Source: Avena insularis (taxonomy: Eukaryota; Streptophyta; Magnoliopsida; Poales; Poaceae). Taken from it: a stretch of 64,000 bases of DNA. The stretch spans positions 379,489,331-379,553,330 of the forward strand of contig CM042688.1 of the NCBI GenBank assembly GCA_023614405.1, read 5' to 3'. Of this stretch, positions 1 through 11,639 are shown piece by piece (the first letter of the stretch is position 1; each line of letters begins with the position of its first letter). Both the position numbers and the translations under genes were made by a program. A model generated the notes under the pieces. It made no database searches and was not told the DNA's origin. It saw nothing but the letters and a program-made list of their open reading frames with translations.

Positions 1-1375
1 CTCCAGAACAACATAAGCTATGGGTAGAAGCTAATTATGCGCGTCCAAAGCACAAGCAGAAGCAACATGTCCCCTAAAATTCCCTGTTAAAGAAGTTGCG
101 CCTATTGCCAAGTATGGCCTACAGCCGTCTAGGAACCCCTTCCAGCATGCCTTCAGGCAGACAAAACATCTCCTGAAGCATATCTTATCTACCTGCTTAT
201 ACCTTACCCTCCTCGAGACCTTTTCTCTTCCTTTCAGAACCTCATAATCAATGTCAACACCACTACCAGGTGATATTTTCTCTACCTAAGATTTGAAACT
301 ATACAACATATGAAAACTATCATTCCACTTGCCTTGAATGAAGTATAGAGCCATCTCCTTCCCATCAAAGACTCTATGGTAAGGAATCAAAACATTAAAG
401 TTTTTGCTAATCTTTGCTCTGAGTTCAACAGGTCCAGTGTTATGATCCTGCCTCACCCAGTCAAGTACAATAGCAGCAATCCACTTGGTAGTCGCCGGTC
501 TAATTTTATCACTTAAAGAAGTATTAGGGCAATTGTGTTTCTTCATGTTTACTTTGATATGCATTCGATAAGAATCCAAATAATTCAGAGCTAGTTATCA
601 GCAGAATAAATATGAGAAAGACTGAAACTAAATGTAGCTATTGCTACCTGAAATGGGTGTCCACCCCGCATTGTAGATGCATGTAATCTCCATTTACACA
701 CATTACTTTCCCTACAATGCACCCTAAATATCTTTTGGTCGCTCTTTTCAATGATAAATTCAAACCCAACTTTGATTGCATAGGTTGCAACTGCATATCT
801 GCAGTCCTCCACATTCTCAAAGATAGTCCCCTCATTAATAGTAGGAATGTCCCTGTCAAAGTGTATCACTGGCCTGTCCTCGTCTTCGTTGTCATATCTA
901 TATCCCATTTCCACATCTTCACATTCCTCTTCCTCATTAGTCCCATAGTCAGGCTCAAAGTTTGAATCAACCAAATATTCCCTACTCTCCATTCTATCTG
1001 GGTCAGCAGCCATGTCTGGATATGCTTTCTCATCATCATCTGCACGTCCACACATTTCAGTGCCTTCATGCTCGCTTGACAAAGCATCATGCTCAAGGAC
1101 AAGCTGTATAGACGTCCTGCGGTTACCAACACATATCCTTGGCATCACCACGGGACTCGAAACGCTAATTGGGGTCTGCAGAAAAGGAATCATAGTTCTT
1201 ACCCTTCAATGTGGACGCACGGCACCTTCTCCGGGCTCCATACCTCCAAAGATCTGCACCCCACCTCCTCTTCCCCTGTTTTGTTGTCCTCTATGCTCTC
1301 CATACTTGAAGGAGATTCCGTGCTCTCTAGCCGCGCAGGACCCATCTCCGTGTTCTCAAGCCTTGTAGGATCCAT
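1..1375 (-). pseudogene. Mutator-like element (MULE/MuDR) transposase, N-terminal half, decayed and cut by window edge
   Basis: Read right to left, 1193-644 encodes an acidic N-terminus followed by the MuDR N-terminal/DNA-binding region (NEGTIFENVEDCRYAVATYA, then FRVHCRESNVCKWRLHAS). A probable intron lies at about 643-565. Then comes the CPNTSLSDKIRPATTKW block and the start of the DDE domain (CFVCLKACWKGFLDGCRPYL, 240-90). In working MULEs the first catalytic Asp follows that block; here the codon reads Gly (IGAT where the family has a VDAT/VDST-type motif). In-frame TAG stops occur at 288-286 and 33-31, the latter where the family normally has Trp after GHN. An in-frame ATG-bearing acidic segment at 1375-1204 may be an upstream exon, but only 27 nt separate it from the next frame, which is short for a plant intron. 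No terminal inverted repeat was found. The transposase would have cut and pasted its own element in the nucleus; this copy cannot. The rest lies left of the window. Confidence 0.85.
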
Positions 1376-1660
1376 ATCCGAGCGGGATCCGAATCACCAT
1401 CGTCGTTGGGCGCCTAACCCAACGTTCAACTCTCGGTTTTCATTTCGACCTTTTGGGAGGTGGGCGGGAAGGAGACGTGAGGGGATGGAAGGAAGGAAGG
1501 GAGGCCAGACTGCGGGGGTCGGGAGGGGAGGGGACATGAGGGGATGGCAGGGAGGGGAGGGCGGGAGGACGACGGCCCAAGGGGATGACGAGAGCGGTGC
1601 ATGACTGAGCGGAGTGGTGGCGGCAGGAGCAGAGGAGCGGAGCGGAGCTGGTTGCGACAA
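1376..1660. other. G/C-skewed stretch upstream of the MULE gene, no gene seen
   Basis: Purine-rich, low-complexity runs of GGGAGGG type occur at about 1450-1580. Open frames exist on the minus strand but have proline/serine-rich low-complexity content and match nothing I recognise. This may be promoter or leader of the MULE transposase gene. Confidence 0.4.
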
Positions 1661-1775
1661 CACATGGAAAATTGCACAATAATGTGTTGGTGGGCGGCAC
1701 CAGCCCTCGAACCTGGGACGCGCACCGTCGAAGGTGGAGGAGACGGGCCCGCTAGTCAGAAAACATGCCACCTGT
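1661..1775. repeat. Dispersed repeat, copy A (pair with 3549-3655)
   Basis: About 110 bp is nearly identical to 3549-3655 in the same orientation, running from CACATGGAAAATTGCACAAT to a shared AAAACATGCCA. On the minus strand it contains GGTTCGAGG, which resembles a tRNA B-box, but I see no A-box. It may be a SINE-like or MITE fragment, or part of a captured genomic segment duplicated on both sides of the F-box pseudogene. Confidence 0.7.
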
Positions 1776-1913
1776 CAGCGCACTATGCACGGTAGCACTT
1801 CACGGAATTTTTTAGCAGGTCCCACATGTCAGTCTGTTTGATCAAAAATTGCATACAGTGCATGGCTGGTACACGCACTAGTTCCGAAAAAAGCCCGTTG
1901 ATCCAAACATGAA

Positions 1914-2001
1914 GTGGCAGTTCCGCTTCTTCTCCCTCGTCTCCTCGTCTCCTTGCAGTGGCAGTTCCGCTTCGTCTCCCTCGTCTGTTCTCCTTTTCTT
2001 C
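1914..2001. repeat. Two-copy 44-bp direct repeat in the F-box leader
   Basis: The phrase GTGGCAGTTCCGCTTC followed by a CT-rich tail occurs at 1914 and again at 1958, so the period is 44 bp. The pyrimidine-rich tail looks like a 5' untranslated leader just ahead of the F-box start at 2062. Confidence 0.6.
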
Positions 2002-2061
2002 TTCTCCTCGAAGTGGTAGTTCTTCTTTTTTCCTCGATCAAAACATTCCCGCACGTAAGCC

Positions 2062-3318
2062 ATGGCCAGTAGCTGGATGAAGAGGAACTGGTCCGATCTC
2101 CTGGCCGACCGACTTCGCAATATCGCCGACTACTTGCTGGAGAAAGAGGAGTACGTCGACACCTATGCTGCTTGTCGAGAAGTCTGCACCGATTGGCACT
2201 GCACTTTAAAGGTGCCCGAATTCCATCTCAACAACTGGATCATGATAGATCACACACTTCCAGATGTTGGCGACTTCACCTTCCTCAACCTCGCCACTGG
2301 TTGTTGCTTCAGGACGAATCTAATGGACGTCCATCGCAGCTTCACATTCACATCCGATATATATATAACATTCATTTATTGGTATTTTCCATTGTAAACA
2401 TCTTAGTGCTAACTGATGCTCTCTTCTTCCAAAAGATTCTACTTTGTCGGTGTTTCTCTTGGCGTCATCGTTCTTGCTCAGAGGGTGGAGCCGTACCGGA
2501 TTCGGCTTCTGAACCCAATCACTCATAAGTCTAACACAGAGTTTCAAGCACACATACCATCTGATCTTCTGCAATCTGTCATCGTGACGAAGTCCCTGAC
2601 GATGGTGTTTGTTTGCACTGATTATCCAGATCATATTGCATGGGCCGATGAGAGCACCTCAACGGGGCAAATCAATGAATCATTTGGAGAAGGATTGTAT
2701 TCGCCACCTCCTGATATGCTTCTGGACTACATGACGACATTCCGAGGGGAAGTATGTGCATTACTTGACAATGGAGACATCTTGTCGACCAACATCCAGA
2801 TAGAGCAGCGCGCGAGCACTGTCACGATGGCCAAAATAATTTCAGCCCTAGTCTTTGAATAGGTACACAAAACCTACAAGTTTTACCTTGTGGACTCAGA
2901 TGGTGATCTGCTTCTTGTGTTGAACGAGGATTTCGCTAAAGGGCAACCGGTGTTATACCGGGTGGACACGGAGAACCGCTCTCTCGAGGCCATCGGTGAC
3001 ATTGGAAGTCATGCCCCTGTTTGTTGATTACAATCGGTCTATCTCCATTGACACTAGGTTACACCCCACAGTCAAACCCGGTTGCATATACTACAAGAAT
3101 TATATCAGACTGTATGATCATGAGGTTCAAGACTAGGAAGAGGAGCCAACAATGGTAATGTATGGCTTAAGTCTGGAACATACACTGAGGCCTTACCCTC
3201 TGTACGAGATACTGGCAGCACATTGCAGACGGAGAGAGTTCTCTGAACATGTGTTGCAGCACGCGGGACCCGACGATGATGAAATATATAGGGAAGAATG
3301 CATCCTATATTCATCCTA
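2062..3318 (+). pseudogene. F-box / DUF295-type protein, broken
   Basis: The start at 2062 opens MASSWMKRNWSDLLADRL, followed at residues ~10-50 by an F-box-like helix set (LRNIADYLLEKEEYVDTYAA, then CREVCTDWH). Downstream parts match the beta-propeller-like DUF295 C-terminus common in grasses: RIRLLNPITHKS, YKFYLVDSDGDLLLV, VLYRVDTENRSLEAIGDIG, SISIDTRLHPTVKPGCIYY. Intact relatives are ~350-400 aa SCF ubiquitin-ligase adaptors of unknown substrate. A stop at 2395-2397 and a good AG at ~2435 suggest a ~90-bp intron, with both sides in the same frame. Breaks: an in-frame TAG at 2860-2862, a +1 shift in a C run at 3014-3017, and another TAG shortly after the GCIYY block (about 3135). The reading resumes to a stop at ~3316-3318. 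These make it a pseudogene; the TAG at 2860 could only be rescued by an unannotated intron. Confidence 0.8.
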
Positions 3319-4081
3319 GGTTATTTGCTAGCATTTTCAGGTCTATTTTTCAAAGTAGAAATTTGTACTATATTTATATTATTTCGATCAGCAGTATGCG
3401 TATTACCTTTCAGACAACACTATAATGTATTTAATTTTAGTATTTCAGAATTCAAAGTATTTATTTTTAGTAGCTTCTTTCAGAATTCTCTGTGTTCGAC
3501 TGCCGAAGCCGGCGACGGGCATCAGCTCAGCGTCGGAATTCAGGTTCCACATGGAAAATTACACAATAATGTGTTGGTGGGCGGCACCAGCCCTCGAACC
3601 TGGGATGCGCGCCGTCAAAGGTGGAGGAGGTGGGCCCGCCAGTTAGAAAACATGCCATGTCGGCATCCCCTGTTTCGGATGCCCTTTAAAAAAACAAAAC
3701 ACGCCATGTCGTCATCCCTTGTTTCTGATGGTGTTGCTACAATCGACGGTACATGGTGGCATAGAAATAATATCGTATAAACATAAGGGCATAGTCGTCA
3801 ACATTTTTAAAATGAAACCCGGTCTCCTACCTGTCCTGGTACATTGCCCGATGAGGTGGATAGCCACAACTGATCTTTTTAATACGTTCGCACTCTTATG
3901 CTGAGAAGGGAAATAAATATTGAGCGGTTAATGCAACAAGTGTCGAATTATTACCCTCTAAGGAAATGGGAGATGGTTATTTTCATGCTTGCCCATAGTC
4001 CAAACATACTATCATTCTTTCACTCCCCTTCTGCGACAAACCACAGTTCACCTTGCGCATATCCTCCATGCCGCACCACCT
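3319..4081. other. AT-rich intergenic sequence with repeat copy B, no gene seen
   Basis: Open frames are short and lack recognisable motifs. A 46-bp piece at 3501-3546, ending in GGAATTCAGGTTC, is also found at 10722-10767. The GCCATGTCGKCATCCC phrase occurs twice (about 3655 and 3702). Confidence 0.5.
3549..3655. repeat. Dispersed repeat, copy B (pair with 1661-1775)
   Basis: Same orientation as copy A, differing at a few sites by eye. It directly follows the GGAATTCAGGTTC segment shared with 10754-10766. The two copies flank the F-box pseudogene, which could mean a captured or duplicated segment. Confidence 0.7.
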
Positions 4082-4149
4082 AGGGTAACAAGGCCCTGCC
4101 TAAGCAGCTGCCGCCGCTGCCGCGACAACCGCCGAAACTGGAGTATTTA
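4082..4149 (+). other. Left piece of an exon-like ORF split by the long LTR
   Basis: Read in the frame GNKALPKQLPPLPRQPPKLE, this piece runs into the TSD ATTTA. It continues in frame at 10279 if the 4150-10278 insertion and one TSD copy are removed. A TAG just upstream could be part of a splice acceptor (CCTAG|G). The product is not recognised; proline-rich. Confidence 0.45.
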
Positions 4150-7100
4150 TGTGGCCCCCCCGGATTAATCCTCCAAGAATCCCTGTTATGCATACAACCA
4201 TGATCCCATGATCAGTTAGTCGTGGCACATAACCGACAAGTATCAAAGTAAACATCCAATACATAAAGAACCTATGTCATACCTTATTTACCAGTATGGC
4301 TACATCGATCAACATCAGCAAAACTTCATTAAGCGTAGAGCCCGAGCCATGCCTTAACCTACAGGAAACTGACTGGGAGAACGTCCTAGCTCGCATAGTT
4401 TTCAACGTCACCTTCTTCTTTATATCTGACCAAGTTAATAGCCAGGGACAATTCCAGTGAGTACTTTGAATGTACTCGCAAACCACCTTAAGATAGTAGT
4501 AATAACAAGAGGATATGCATTATGGCTATGGTAATAGGAGGGCTTCAAGAGGGGTTCTTTTCTCAAATATTTTCTCTTGTAGATATAGCATCTACATATC
4601 TTTGTTGAAAACTTTTGTAAAACATTTTGGAAACCGTTTTGAAAAGTTTTAGAAAACCTTAGGACTAGGTCACCCATTGTTCCTGTCTTCAGGTCGTCCC
4701 ACGACCAAACTCCTTTCTCCTCCTTCCGACCATCCCTTGGTCAAAACCTTTCTCCTTTACGACCATCCCATGGTTAAAACATTTCCAAAGCCATTTCTTT
4801 TTTGAAGTCCTTTTTGAAAACAAAACCAGCACCGCTCTACAGAAGTTTGTCCAATCCGTCCATGACCGCGGACATAGCTATTCGAATAGATTTACACTCT
4901 GTAGAGGTTGTACACTTTACCCACACCATCCGGGTACACTACCCAGATCCACACCGATCGTGGGTCGAGTAACCGATCAAGACTCTTCGGATGCCCACTC
5001 CAATATAAGTGCCTACCCTATGAGTGTTATTCCCCTCAAAACCGGGACGTCGGGTACCGAGGACCAACCGGAGCGCCTTTTCTACTTATCGAGTGTGCGC
5101 TTTCAACGAGGGGCTCATAGTAACGCGTGGAGGTCCGTAAACCCTTCGTTCCTTCTCCCAGTCGATGTCCCACATGAACCGTTTGTCCAGAGAAGGCCCA
5201 CCCTCCAGGGATCGCAATCCCCTGTAGTAGTTACGAGGCAGCTTAGCCCCGAATAGACAACCATCAAATCCAGCCCTGTCCCATTCCAGAGTAATGTGGT
5301 TGCACGGGTTAAGTTATTATAGCTAAACTGCAAAGAACCGGGTGCGTTTTTGTAAGCCTTTTTCCTCCATCTTTCCTTCAGCATTTTGTAATACAAAACC
5401 TTTTTTCTTTCTCAATATCTCTTGGGAGGTCCCACCTCACCAAGGTTTTCTCATAAAACATTTGGTAAAACCTTTTTCCGGGGTCTTCCCATCCTATAGC
5501 TTTGCTTCGGCTAAATCGGGGTCTCCAAAGGGGTATGGTGTGTTACACCATCTACCATACTAGGGACAAGTAGGTGTCGTCAAGGGGGTTGTACTTAATA
5601 GTACAAAAGAGTAATAGTTTCGAGGAGCCAAACCACTACCATATATACATCAACATATAGTAAAACAATGCAGTTTCAAATAAACGGTAGATAAAACATG
5701 CATAAGTAAAACAGTAGGACAAGGCTTATAAGCAAGAAGGTGGCTTGCCTGATGATCAGCAATATGGCAATATGTCCCTGGACTTCTTCTTTAAAATAAC
5801 CAAGAATACCAATACCAATAATAATGAGATCTCTTCTTCCCGGCGTCAATACAAGCGCAACTATCATCGTCATCGAGTATACATGCAAACAAGCAAGACC
5901 ACAATCAAAATAAGGTATACAAGCAACAATACATACAACAAGCAATGAACAATACAAGTTTACAAATCAGTAGGTCTTAGGAAGAATGGATTAATGAGAT
6001 TGGCCTTGTCATGGAAATATGAAAGAAATTCCCTTAGGATTTATAGTCTAGGAATTACCTAAGAGGGGTTTTGGACCAAGGACATATTCTGTATGATATT
6101 ATTGTGTAAAAATGATACAAACAGATAGGTATTGATTAAATGAAACCAAAACAAGTGGTTTCACTATTTTATCATTTACCAAAATTTTATATTGATTTTT
6201 TATAGTGAATAAGACTCTAGTTTTAGGAAATAATTCACCAGAAAAGTTCTGGAGCTCCAAAATTATTTCCTTGGATAGTTTAGTAGGATTTTATGTACTG
6301 ATCCAAATGAAGTTGTAATCATGCCAAAATAATTACCATAATGCCCTTAGGAAATTCCCAAAGGCAGTTCTATAGTTGTCTTGTCTTTTTCACAAAATTT
6401 AATTTATAGAAGGTTTTGATTTGATTCCAAGGAAAAATGGTAGGTATTTAGAATACCTTTCTGTAGAAATTGGAATCAACCGATTTGGAGCTACATAGCT
6501 ACTAGAGTGATTTATCTAGTGATAACACTATGGACAGAAACATTTAATTCATTACAATTGAACTATGGTTCAATAAAATTTGAGCTGCTGGGGTTTGATA
6601 GATGTTGATATGGAGTTTTATTGGGAGTTGGAATTAGGCCAATACCTCTGTTGGTTTGACCTAGAGAAATTACCTAAGGCAGATAAGGACTGTTCTTGTT
6701 ATTTTTACTACAGGAAAACAAAAACTCCACTTGGCTTGAGGCCAAATCCGTGTGTTAGGTATATTAAACATCTACCAGAGACAATTGGGTTTTCTCCATT
6801 TTGAATTTTTAAACTCCCTAAGGATTTTATTTCCTGTATTTGATACTTTTTAGTAGCTTATTTTCCAAAAAATAATAAAAGTAAAGGTGGCCAAGCGGAG
6901 TGGTCTGCATGTTAGATAAAACATACAGGAACATATCAAAAATTGAATCTCGGCAAAAAGAGTTATTTTCATTTTCAAAATGATTTAAAACAAAGGGGAC
7001 ATTTGCAGATCTGGTGGAAATTGATAAAAGGGGATGTGGGGGCGGGCTGGTTTCATGGGGAGGATGGGCCGCACAGAGGCTAGCCGGCCCAGGTTAAGGG

Positions 7101-10100
7101 CGCCCGTGCGGGAGGTGGATTCGAACCTGCCAGGTGGGGTCTGGCCACTAGAGATAGGAGCCGGTGAAGCAGTATCGAGCGCCGCGGACCGTTCGATTAG
7201 AATCGAATTGACGATGCAGGGCTGTCGTTTACCTCTGTCCGGGAACAGGGGAGACCGAACCCTAGGTCGCGATGGTGGGGGTCCAGGAGCTCAGCTAGGT
7301 GCGGGAGGGCCGGCGAGGAAGCGACGAGGCGATGCGGTCGACGCCTTCGAGCCTGGGGATGGGCGGCATGATGGGGGTTGGCCTAGATCTGATGCAGCCG
7401 TCAGTTGAACAACCGGGGAGTCACGGGGCAGCCTCGGGTGATGCTGCATGCCGACTACGAGGTCACTGAGGGGTGTGGGGAGGACCGGGGAGTCTCCTTG
7501 GCGGTGCATGCAGTAGGGCTAAGGCTCTGGAACACCGGGGTTGCAGGTGACATTCCGCTCGGTCTCAAGCTTGCGGCGGTGGCCTCCGGTGAACCTACGT
7601 AAAAGGGAGATGTAGGGTATGATGAGTAGCGAGAGAGAAGCACACTGAAGAGAATAAAAGGGGCAGATATTGCCAGGATTCGTGATAACCCTGCTCGAAG
7701 TACAACCAACCCGAGAGGAGTTTTCTCTCCTTCCATGGTGGGAGGGGGCATTGTGAGAGAGCAGAGCTCGAGGTGGTGAGGCTAGATTGGTCTAGGAGAG
7801 AAATGAGGGGGAAGTGGAGAGCTAGTGTGGCCTCAGGCCATTTATACCGAGAGGGGGTAGTCCATGGGGGATTTCCATTTGAGGGGAAGGGAGGGAAGTG
7901 TGAAACCAGGGGGAGGATGTTGTGGGCGTGGAGAGTGGTTTCTGGTTGTGTGCAGAGGGGGGGAGCAGTGTGCAGCAGCTGCAAGGGAGTAAAGAGTTTT
8001 GCAAGGCAAGACACCCACATAAGGTTAAGATCTAGTGTCCAAGCACTAGAGGACAAGCTGCTACAGTGATTAGCTACAGTGATCACGACCAGAGATGAGT
8101 GTTGGGTGCTATGGTGCATTATTTTGCAATATTGGTGGGGTTTGGGTTTGGTTTTGGATCAATGCTTGATTGATTTGGCAAATTTGATCACATGGAGGTG
8201 TGGGAAGGAAGTTCCAAAATTTGTATTGGACAGAGTGGGGAGATGATACTGGTAGGTAGATGAGGTCAAGATATAACACCATGAATTATTTGGGATTTTT
8301 CAGAGGATTTTAAGTCCACTTAAAATCATTTATTCAAAAAGTACAGAAGTAGTTTCTAGAAGATCATTTGATAATTTTACATAGGACAAGGTTGGTTTTT
8401 GGTGTGAGAGGGTCCCAAATGTGAATATACACTTAGGGTAATTTTCCCAAGATTTATTGGAAGATAAAAGTATTTAAAACAATTATTATCCCATTTCTAC
8501 CATTTAAGAAAATAGGAAAAACGAAATAATAAGAGTCTTAAAAATATTTATTTTTGAGATGGGAAGATAGGGTATGATATATGGAACTCACATGAGCAAA
8601 AAGTTGGGGAAGTGTTTTGACAAAAAACAAACTTTCCATTGGGAAAGGGGTTTTGAGATTTTGTCTATTAAAGGAATTAAATAGATTTGGAGCCATAATA
8701 ATCATGGGTAATATCTGAGAAATCTTGATGATCAAGGTAGATGATGTAGACAGGGTGTAGCAAGAATTTGCAACCTTGGGATTGGAGAATCCAAGTTGAT
8801 TTTGGTGGAATACCCTAGATTAGGGATCTAGGGTGGTGTTAATTTCATACCATCAAAACATGGTTGTATCTTGGAGTTCAGATCTCCCCTTGGGGCATGG
8901 GATAGATGGTTAGTTAGACCAAGTCATATAGATGATCATGGCAGGAGGATTTTAGATTGGTTGCCATACCAGATGGCAAACTTTGTTGAAAATAAGGCTG
9001 CCATACCAGATGAGTCATGATGCCTTATAAACCATGTGGGTTTGATAAGCACGAAGATCACTTGGAACAAGTGGAGTAGATGTTGATATAACTATATGAG
9101 TAGAACACAATCATGCAAAGATTTGGTCCATAGAAGGTTGGATGGTGGTGTGAGCTTCTGTCAAAGTAGGTATGTTGACTAGATTTGCAGGAATAGTTAT
9201 TTTCTTGCCTGCCAAAACCATCAAGAACAAGTTGGTTGGAGAATGATCTAACCAAGGGAAATATTGGGCCTTGGTAGTCCTTAGTATGGTTAACAAGATG
9301 GTTCAGATGCAGTTTAAAAAATGCACAAGGGTTGAGAAAGGGAGACATTCAAAAAGGTGATGTTGGAAATAGTTTTCTAGAGTTAGCCAAATTTGGAAGA
9401 TTTAGGGTTTTTGACTAGAATGTGGGTGGTGGTGATTTTGATGGGTTGCAAGGTACCAAAGCATCATAAATTGGATGTGGTTTAAGATTAGATTGAGTAA
9501 AAGGGATCCATGCTTGATATTTGTCTTCATTGACTTGGAAACTTCTAGAATGAATCACTGAATAATTGATGTGGTTAAGGGTTTTAGATGATCACCCGGT
9601 GGCTAGAGATTAGATCCAGATTGTATTCTTGTTTAGGTGTGGTGATTTTAAAGTATCTTGATCCTAGTGGATGAGCTCCTAGAGTGGCTCATACTATTTC
9701 CTAAGCAATCAAGTCAAACAACAGATCAAAGCAATTCATCAGGCAGCAGATCAAGGAAACTCATCCTATAAACTAAGCAAACCTACTACTAGGGTTACCA
9801 TCAAGTCTAGCTTGAGGTAAGGATGGGCAATTTTGAAGGGTTGGAGTTTGAGTAAGGTAAGAGTCCTTGGTATTTCTACCAAGAGTAGAATTCAAAAGTT
9901 TTATACAAGGTTTTGAGAATCCTAGAGGTAGGAGTAGTTGAATGTTCTGTCTTGAAAACATAAGGAGCTTATATTATATATCTCTCCATAGTTTTGTCAA
10001 TATAAGCTACTAAAATAGTTTTGGTCACATAAGCATCTTGGCTCAGGTTTTGAGATGCCAGAACAATTGAGAATATGTAAGATGAGCCAGGATAGTTTTG

Positions 10101-10278
10101 TTAAATAGCTTTTGTCAACTGATGGTGAGGTAAGGAGTATCATATGGTATGCACTCACATGCACAAGCACAAACAGACCACAAGCAAACACTACACCAAT
10201 GAACAAGATTTTTTTTTGTTCCCCCTGATTTTTGCATTTTGGACAACTAATGAGGGTTGCTGAAATTGGGATGTTACA
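4150..10278 (-). mobile_element. Long solo-LTR-like element, sense minus, TSD ATTTA
   Basis: The left border is TGTGGCCCCC at 4150 and the right border is GGGATGTTACA at 10278. The 5-bp flanks 4145-4149 and 10279-10283 are both ATTTA. On the minus strand it starts TGTAACATCCCAA and ends in CA, as an LTR should. It has a GC-rich, gene-leader-like core (about 7000-7950) with a minus-strand TATA, and long AT-rich ends. No gag/pol, primer-binding site or second LTR was found, so a solo LTR (or an LTR-like non-autonomous unit) is the simplest reading. 34709-38618 is a shorter relative with the same architecture, and 51712-52799 is a close relative in the opposite orientation that matches 4150-5240. 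The length fits very-long-LTR LARDs known in Triticeae; I cannot name the family. Confidence 0.75.
7841..7846 (-). promoter_or_regulatory. TATA box of the long LTR
   Basis: On the minus strand the sequence reads GGTATAAATGG, just before the GC-rich segment that extends toward 7030. The 34709-38618 relative has a TATA at the equivalent place, which supports a promoter role. Confidence 0.5.
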
Positions 10279-10492
10279 ATTTAGCCCCTCTAAGGCAAGA
10301 CATGAAGCTCTACTTCAAGACCGTTCTCCCATTGCCCTGCCATGCGGATGATTTCCCCGAATGTGCCGAATCGGTCGCGGCGGCGACGACGGCGTCGTCG
10401 GTGCCGGATGTGGCAAGCAGGGCCAAGATAGCGATGTGGAGAAATCGCGCGGCGGCATTACGACATGCTGTAGGCAGTGGTAACAAGGTATG
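10279..10492 (+). pseudogene. Right piece of the exon-like ORF split by the long LTR
   Basis: The frame LAPLRQDMKLYFKTVLPLPC continues through an alanine-rich stretch (ESVAAATTASSVPDVASRAK) and MWRNRAAALRHAVGSGNK to a good splice donor AACAAG|GTATGTG near 10492. It joins in frame with 4082-4149 across the TSD. I do not recognise the protein, and the downstream exon is uncertain. The ~6.1-kb insertion would disrupt this gene if it was ever active. A minus-strand frame over the same region (10774-10310) is also open, so strand assignment is tentative. Confidence 0.4.
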
Positions 10493-11460
10493 TGTCAAAT
10501 CGTTCATGATACCATGCCGCCCAGGGTACACACCCTCGAACAGGGCAGCACCAAGGTCTAGGAACTCTCGCGTCCACGCTTTGGCGCGGGCTACCTTACC
10601 GCAGTGGGGGTGGCTGGGAACACGCCGTCTGTGGCAAAGACGCTCCATCCTATGCACCATCGGAGGCCGTACCGTGGCGGCGACCAAGCGTCTACACTCA
10701 GCATGCGGGATTTTTCGATAGCCGGAGCTGGCGGCGGGCATCAACTCAGCGCCGGAATTCAGGTTCGAGTTCACACAGACCTACGATATCAAGAAGAAGA
10801 TGCCGAATTTCAGTTTCGAAGAAATCATTGCAGCGGCACGGATGGTCCAACTGAACCGGGACTAGCGCACACAAATCGCTCGTGCATGAACGATGCAGAT
10901 TTCTTGTAGTTTGGCAGGAAGGCAATAGATCTGTTTGGGTTAAATGATCAAAGAACGTATGTCCTCTCAAGCCAATTGGCCAGCCAACTTTTCTGGTGGA
11001 GATCTGTAGTTTCTTCAGTGTAGAATAGTTAAGTTCAGACTGAAGAATGGCTTTTGTAGATGAAATGTTGACGAATTGTTCTATAAACAAGTAGGAAGTT
11101 TAGCCCACTTTTGTGCAGGTATAAGACCCTTTTGTATGGAAGTACTACTGTTGTAAGCAAAGACTATCAAGTATCTATTTCCTTCAATTACTAGTCATGG
11201 TTAAATCCAGTTAACTGGCATTTTTTATCCCAGACTACAGATTCTGCGTCTGATGTCTGTGATGTAAACCATTTTTCCTTTGTCTTGTGTTATCTGCAAA
11301 ATGTTCCTGCAGTTCAACGTGTTACAAATATAGCTACCTTGTACTTGAAGAGGAGATGGACTATATTTTCCTGGCATCCACATAATTGACATTGCTCATT
11401 GCCAGACCACCCTCTTTTCATGAGGTTGTCCTTGGTTATTCACAGAAATTATAAAGCACG
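10493..11460. other. Gene-like but unassigned sequence
   Basis: 10593-10770 is GC-rich with open frames on both strands. 10722-10767 duplicates 3501-3546. Beyond 10870 the sequence is AT-rich with stops in all frames. It could be later exons and the 3' end of the ORF above, but no family is recognisable. Confidence 0.35.
10722..10767. repeat. 46-bp segment shared with 3501-3546
   Basis: Both copies contain GGGCATCARCTCAGC and GGAATTCAGGTTC in the same orientation, about 85% alike by eye. The neighbouring sequence differs: copy B of the dispersed repeat follows only the 3.5-kb site. Confidence 0.6.
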
Positions 11461-11469
11461 GTGTTCAAC

Positions 11470-11605
11470 TACATCAATTCAAACTATTACACACACACTA
11501 CATCAAATTGATTACCCACACATACTACATCGATTCAAACTATTACACACACATACTACTTCAAACTATTACACACACGTACTACATCGATTCAAACTAT
11601 TACAC
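11470..11605. repeat. Short tandem repeat, ATTACACACACATACTAC type
   Basis: About four imperfect units of 30-37 bp containing ACTACATCGATTCAAACTAT separated by CA-rich runs. No coding role is evident. Confidence 0.75.
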
Positions 11606-11639
11606 AATTTTAGTCGATGCTAACTTCCTGTTACGCTCT

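Noticed and set aside
6885..6960. tRNA-like signals (TGGCCAAGCGGAG A-box-like, TTGAATCTCGG B-box-like)
   Set aside because: No cloverleaf can be folded around them, the anticodon arm is missing and the stretch lies inside a long LTR; at most a degraded tRNA-derived repeat.
7105..7140. GGTTCGAATCC B-box on the minus strand
   Set aside because: An isolated motif in the GC-rich core of a long LTR with no matching A-box or acceptor stem.
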